A stretch of 41,208 nt of DNA from an uncultured Acidobacteriota bacterium (GTDB lineage Bacteria > Acidobacteriota > Terriglobia > UBA7540). The notes beneath the pieces were generated by a model. The model had not been told where the DNA came from, searched no databases, and saw only the letters and a list, made by a program, of their open reading frames with translations. Made by a program: the position numbers and the translations under genes. Shown one piece after another: positions 41,152 through 41,208 of this stretch. The number at the start of each line of letters is the position of its first letter. Positions within the stretch are counted from its first letter, which is position 1. Location of the stretch: assembly GCA_937900045.1 (NCBI GenBank), contig CALCEB010000192.1:1-41208 (forward strand). The letters are read 5' to 3'.

Positions 41152-41208
41152 CACAGCGATTCCGCATTCATACTTTCCTTCCTGATTTAAGCAATTGATT
41201 CCGGGTTG

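Overview
The window looks like chromosomal DNA from a Gram-negative, outer-membrane-bearing bacterium, most likely an uncultured member of the Acidobacteriota. That is an inference from gene content and style: an Omp85/SurA-like/TamB cluster, a DUF2911 protein beside a TlpA-type thioredoxin, a FimT-PilV-PilW-PilX minor pilin operon, a PilX-type protein of almost 870 residues, and many GC-rich palindromic repeats between genes. No rRNA, phage, plasmid or transposase gene is visible.

Layout. Positions 1-8.0 kb (minus strand): a tRNA-Ser(GGA) gene, then an outer-membrane biogenesis operon transcribed as Omp85 protein (seven POTRA-like repeats), a small SurA-N-like chaperone and TamB. 8.4-17.8 kb (minus): PIG-L deacetylase, DUF2911 protein, TlpA-like thioredoxin, esterase, a small exported protein, RNase R, CPBP intramembrane protease and LepA. 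Three gene pairs here and in the Omp85 cluster share the same TGATG stop/start overlap. 18.3-21.7 kb (plus): 3-hydroxyacyl-CoA dehydrogenase and enoyl-CoA hydratase (fatty-acid or butanoyl-CoA metabolism), a phosphoglycolate-phosphatase-like HAD enzyme and a Uma2 nuclease-fold protein. 21.8-22.5 kb: a lone GIY-YIG protein (minus) and a 228-bp nested palindrome resembling a MITE. 22.5-27.7 kb (minus): the type IV pilus minor pilin operon. 27.7-28.7 kb: about 1 kb of repeat-rich non-coding DNA. 28.7-29.7 kb (minus): pterin-4a-carbinolamine dehydratase and a HAD protein.

29.9-38.9 kb (plus): TruA, a LeuA/homocitrate-synthase-like enzyme, an EamA transporter, a tight four-gene operon (DUF488, DUF488, dual-OB-like protein, carrier-protein/KAS III fusion), a Do-type periplasmic protease and a peptidoglycan-binding-domain protein ending in a good terminator. 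39.0-41.2 kb: 9-bp direct repeats, a small ribbon-helix-helix protein, and a membrane-protein gene whose ribosome binding site and start codon lie inside a strong hairpin, with its own terminator.

Two things stand out. First, one family of roughly 108-123-bp imperfect palindromes, built on a TGCTGTAGCGGCG arm, occurs at eight places, including one copy read in frame inside the pilW leader. Second, the DUF488-DUF488-dual OB-KAS III operon does not correspond to a pathway I can name and is the best candidate here for an undescribed system. Everything was read by eye; no database search or folding program was run.
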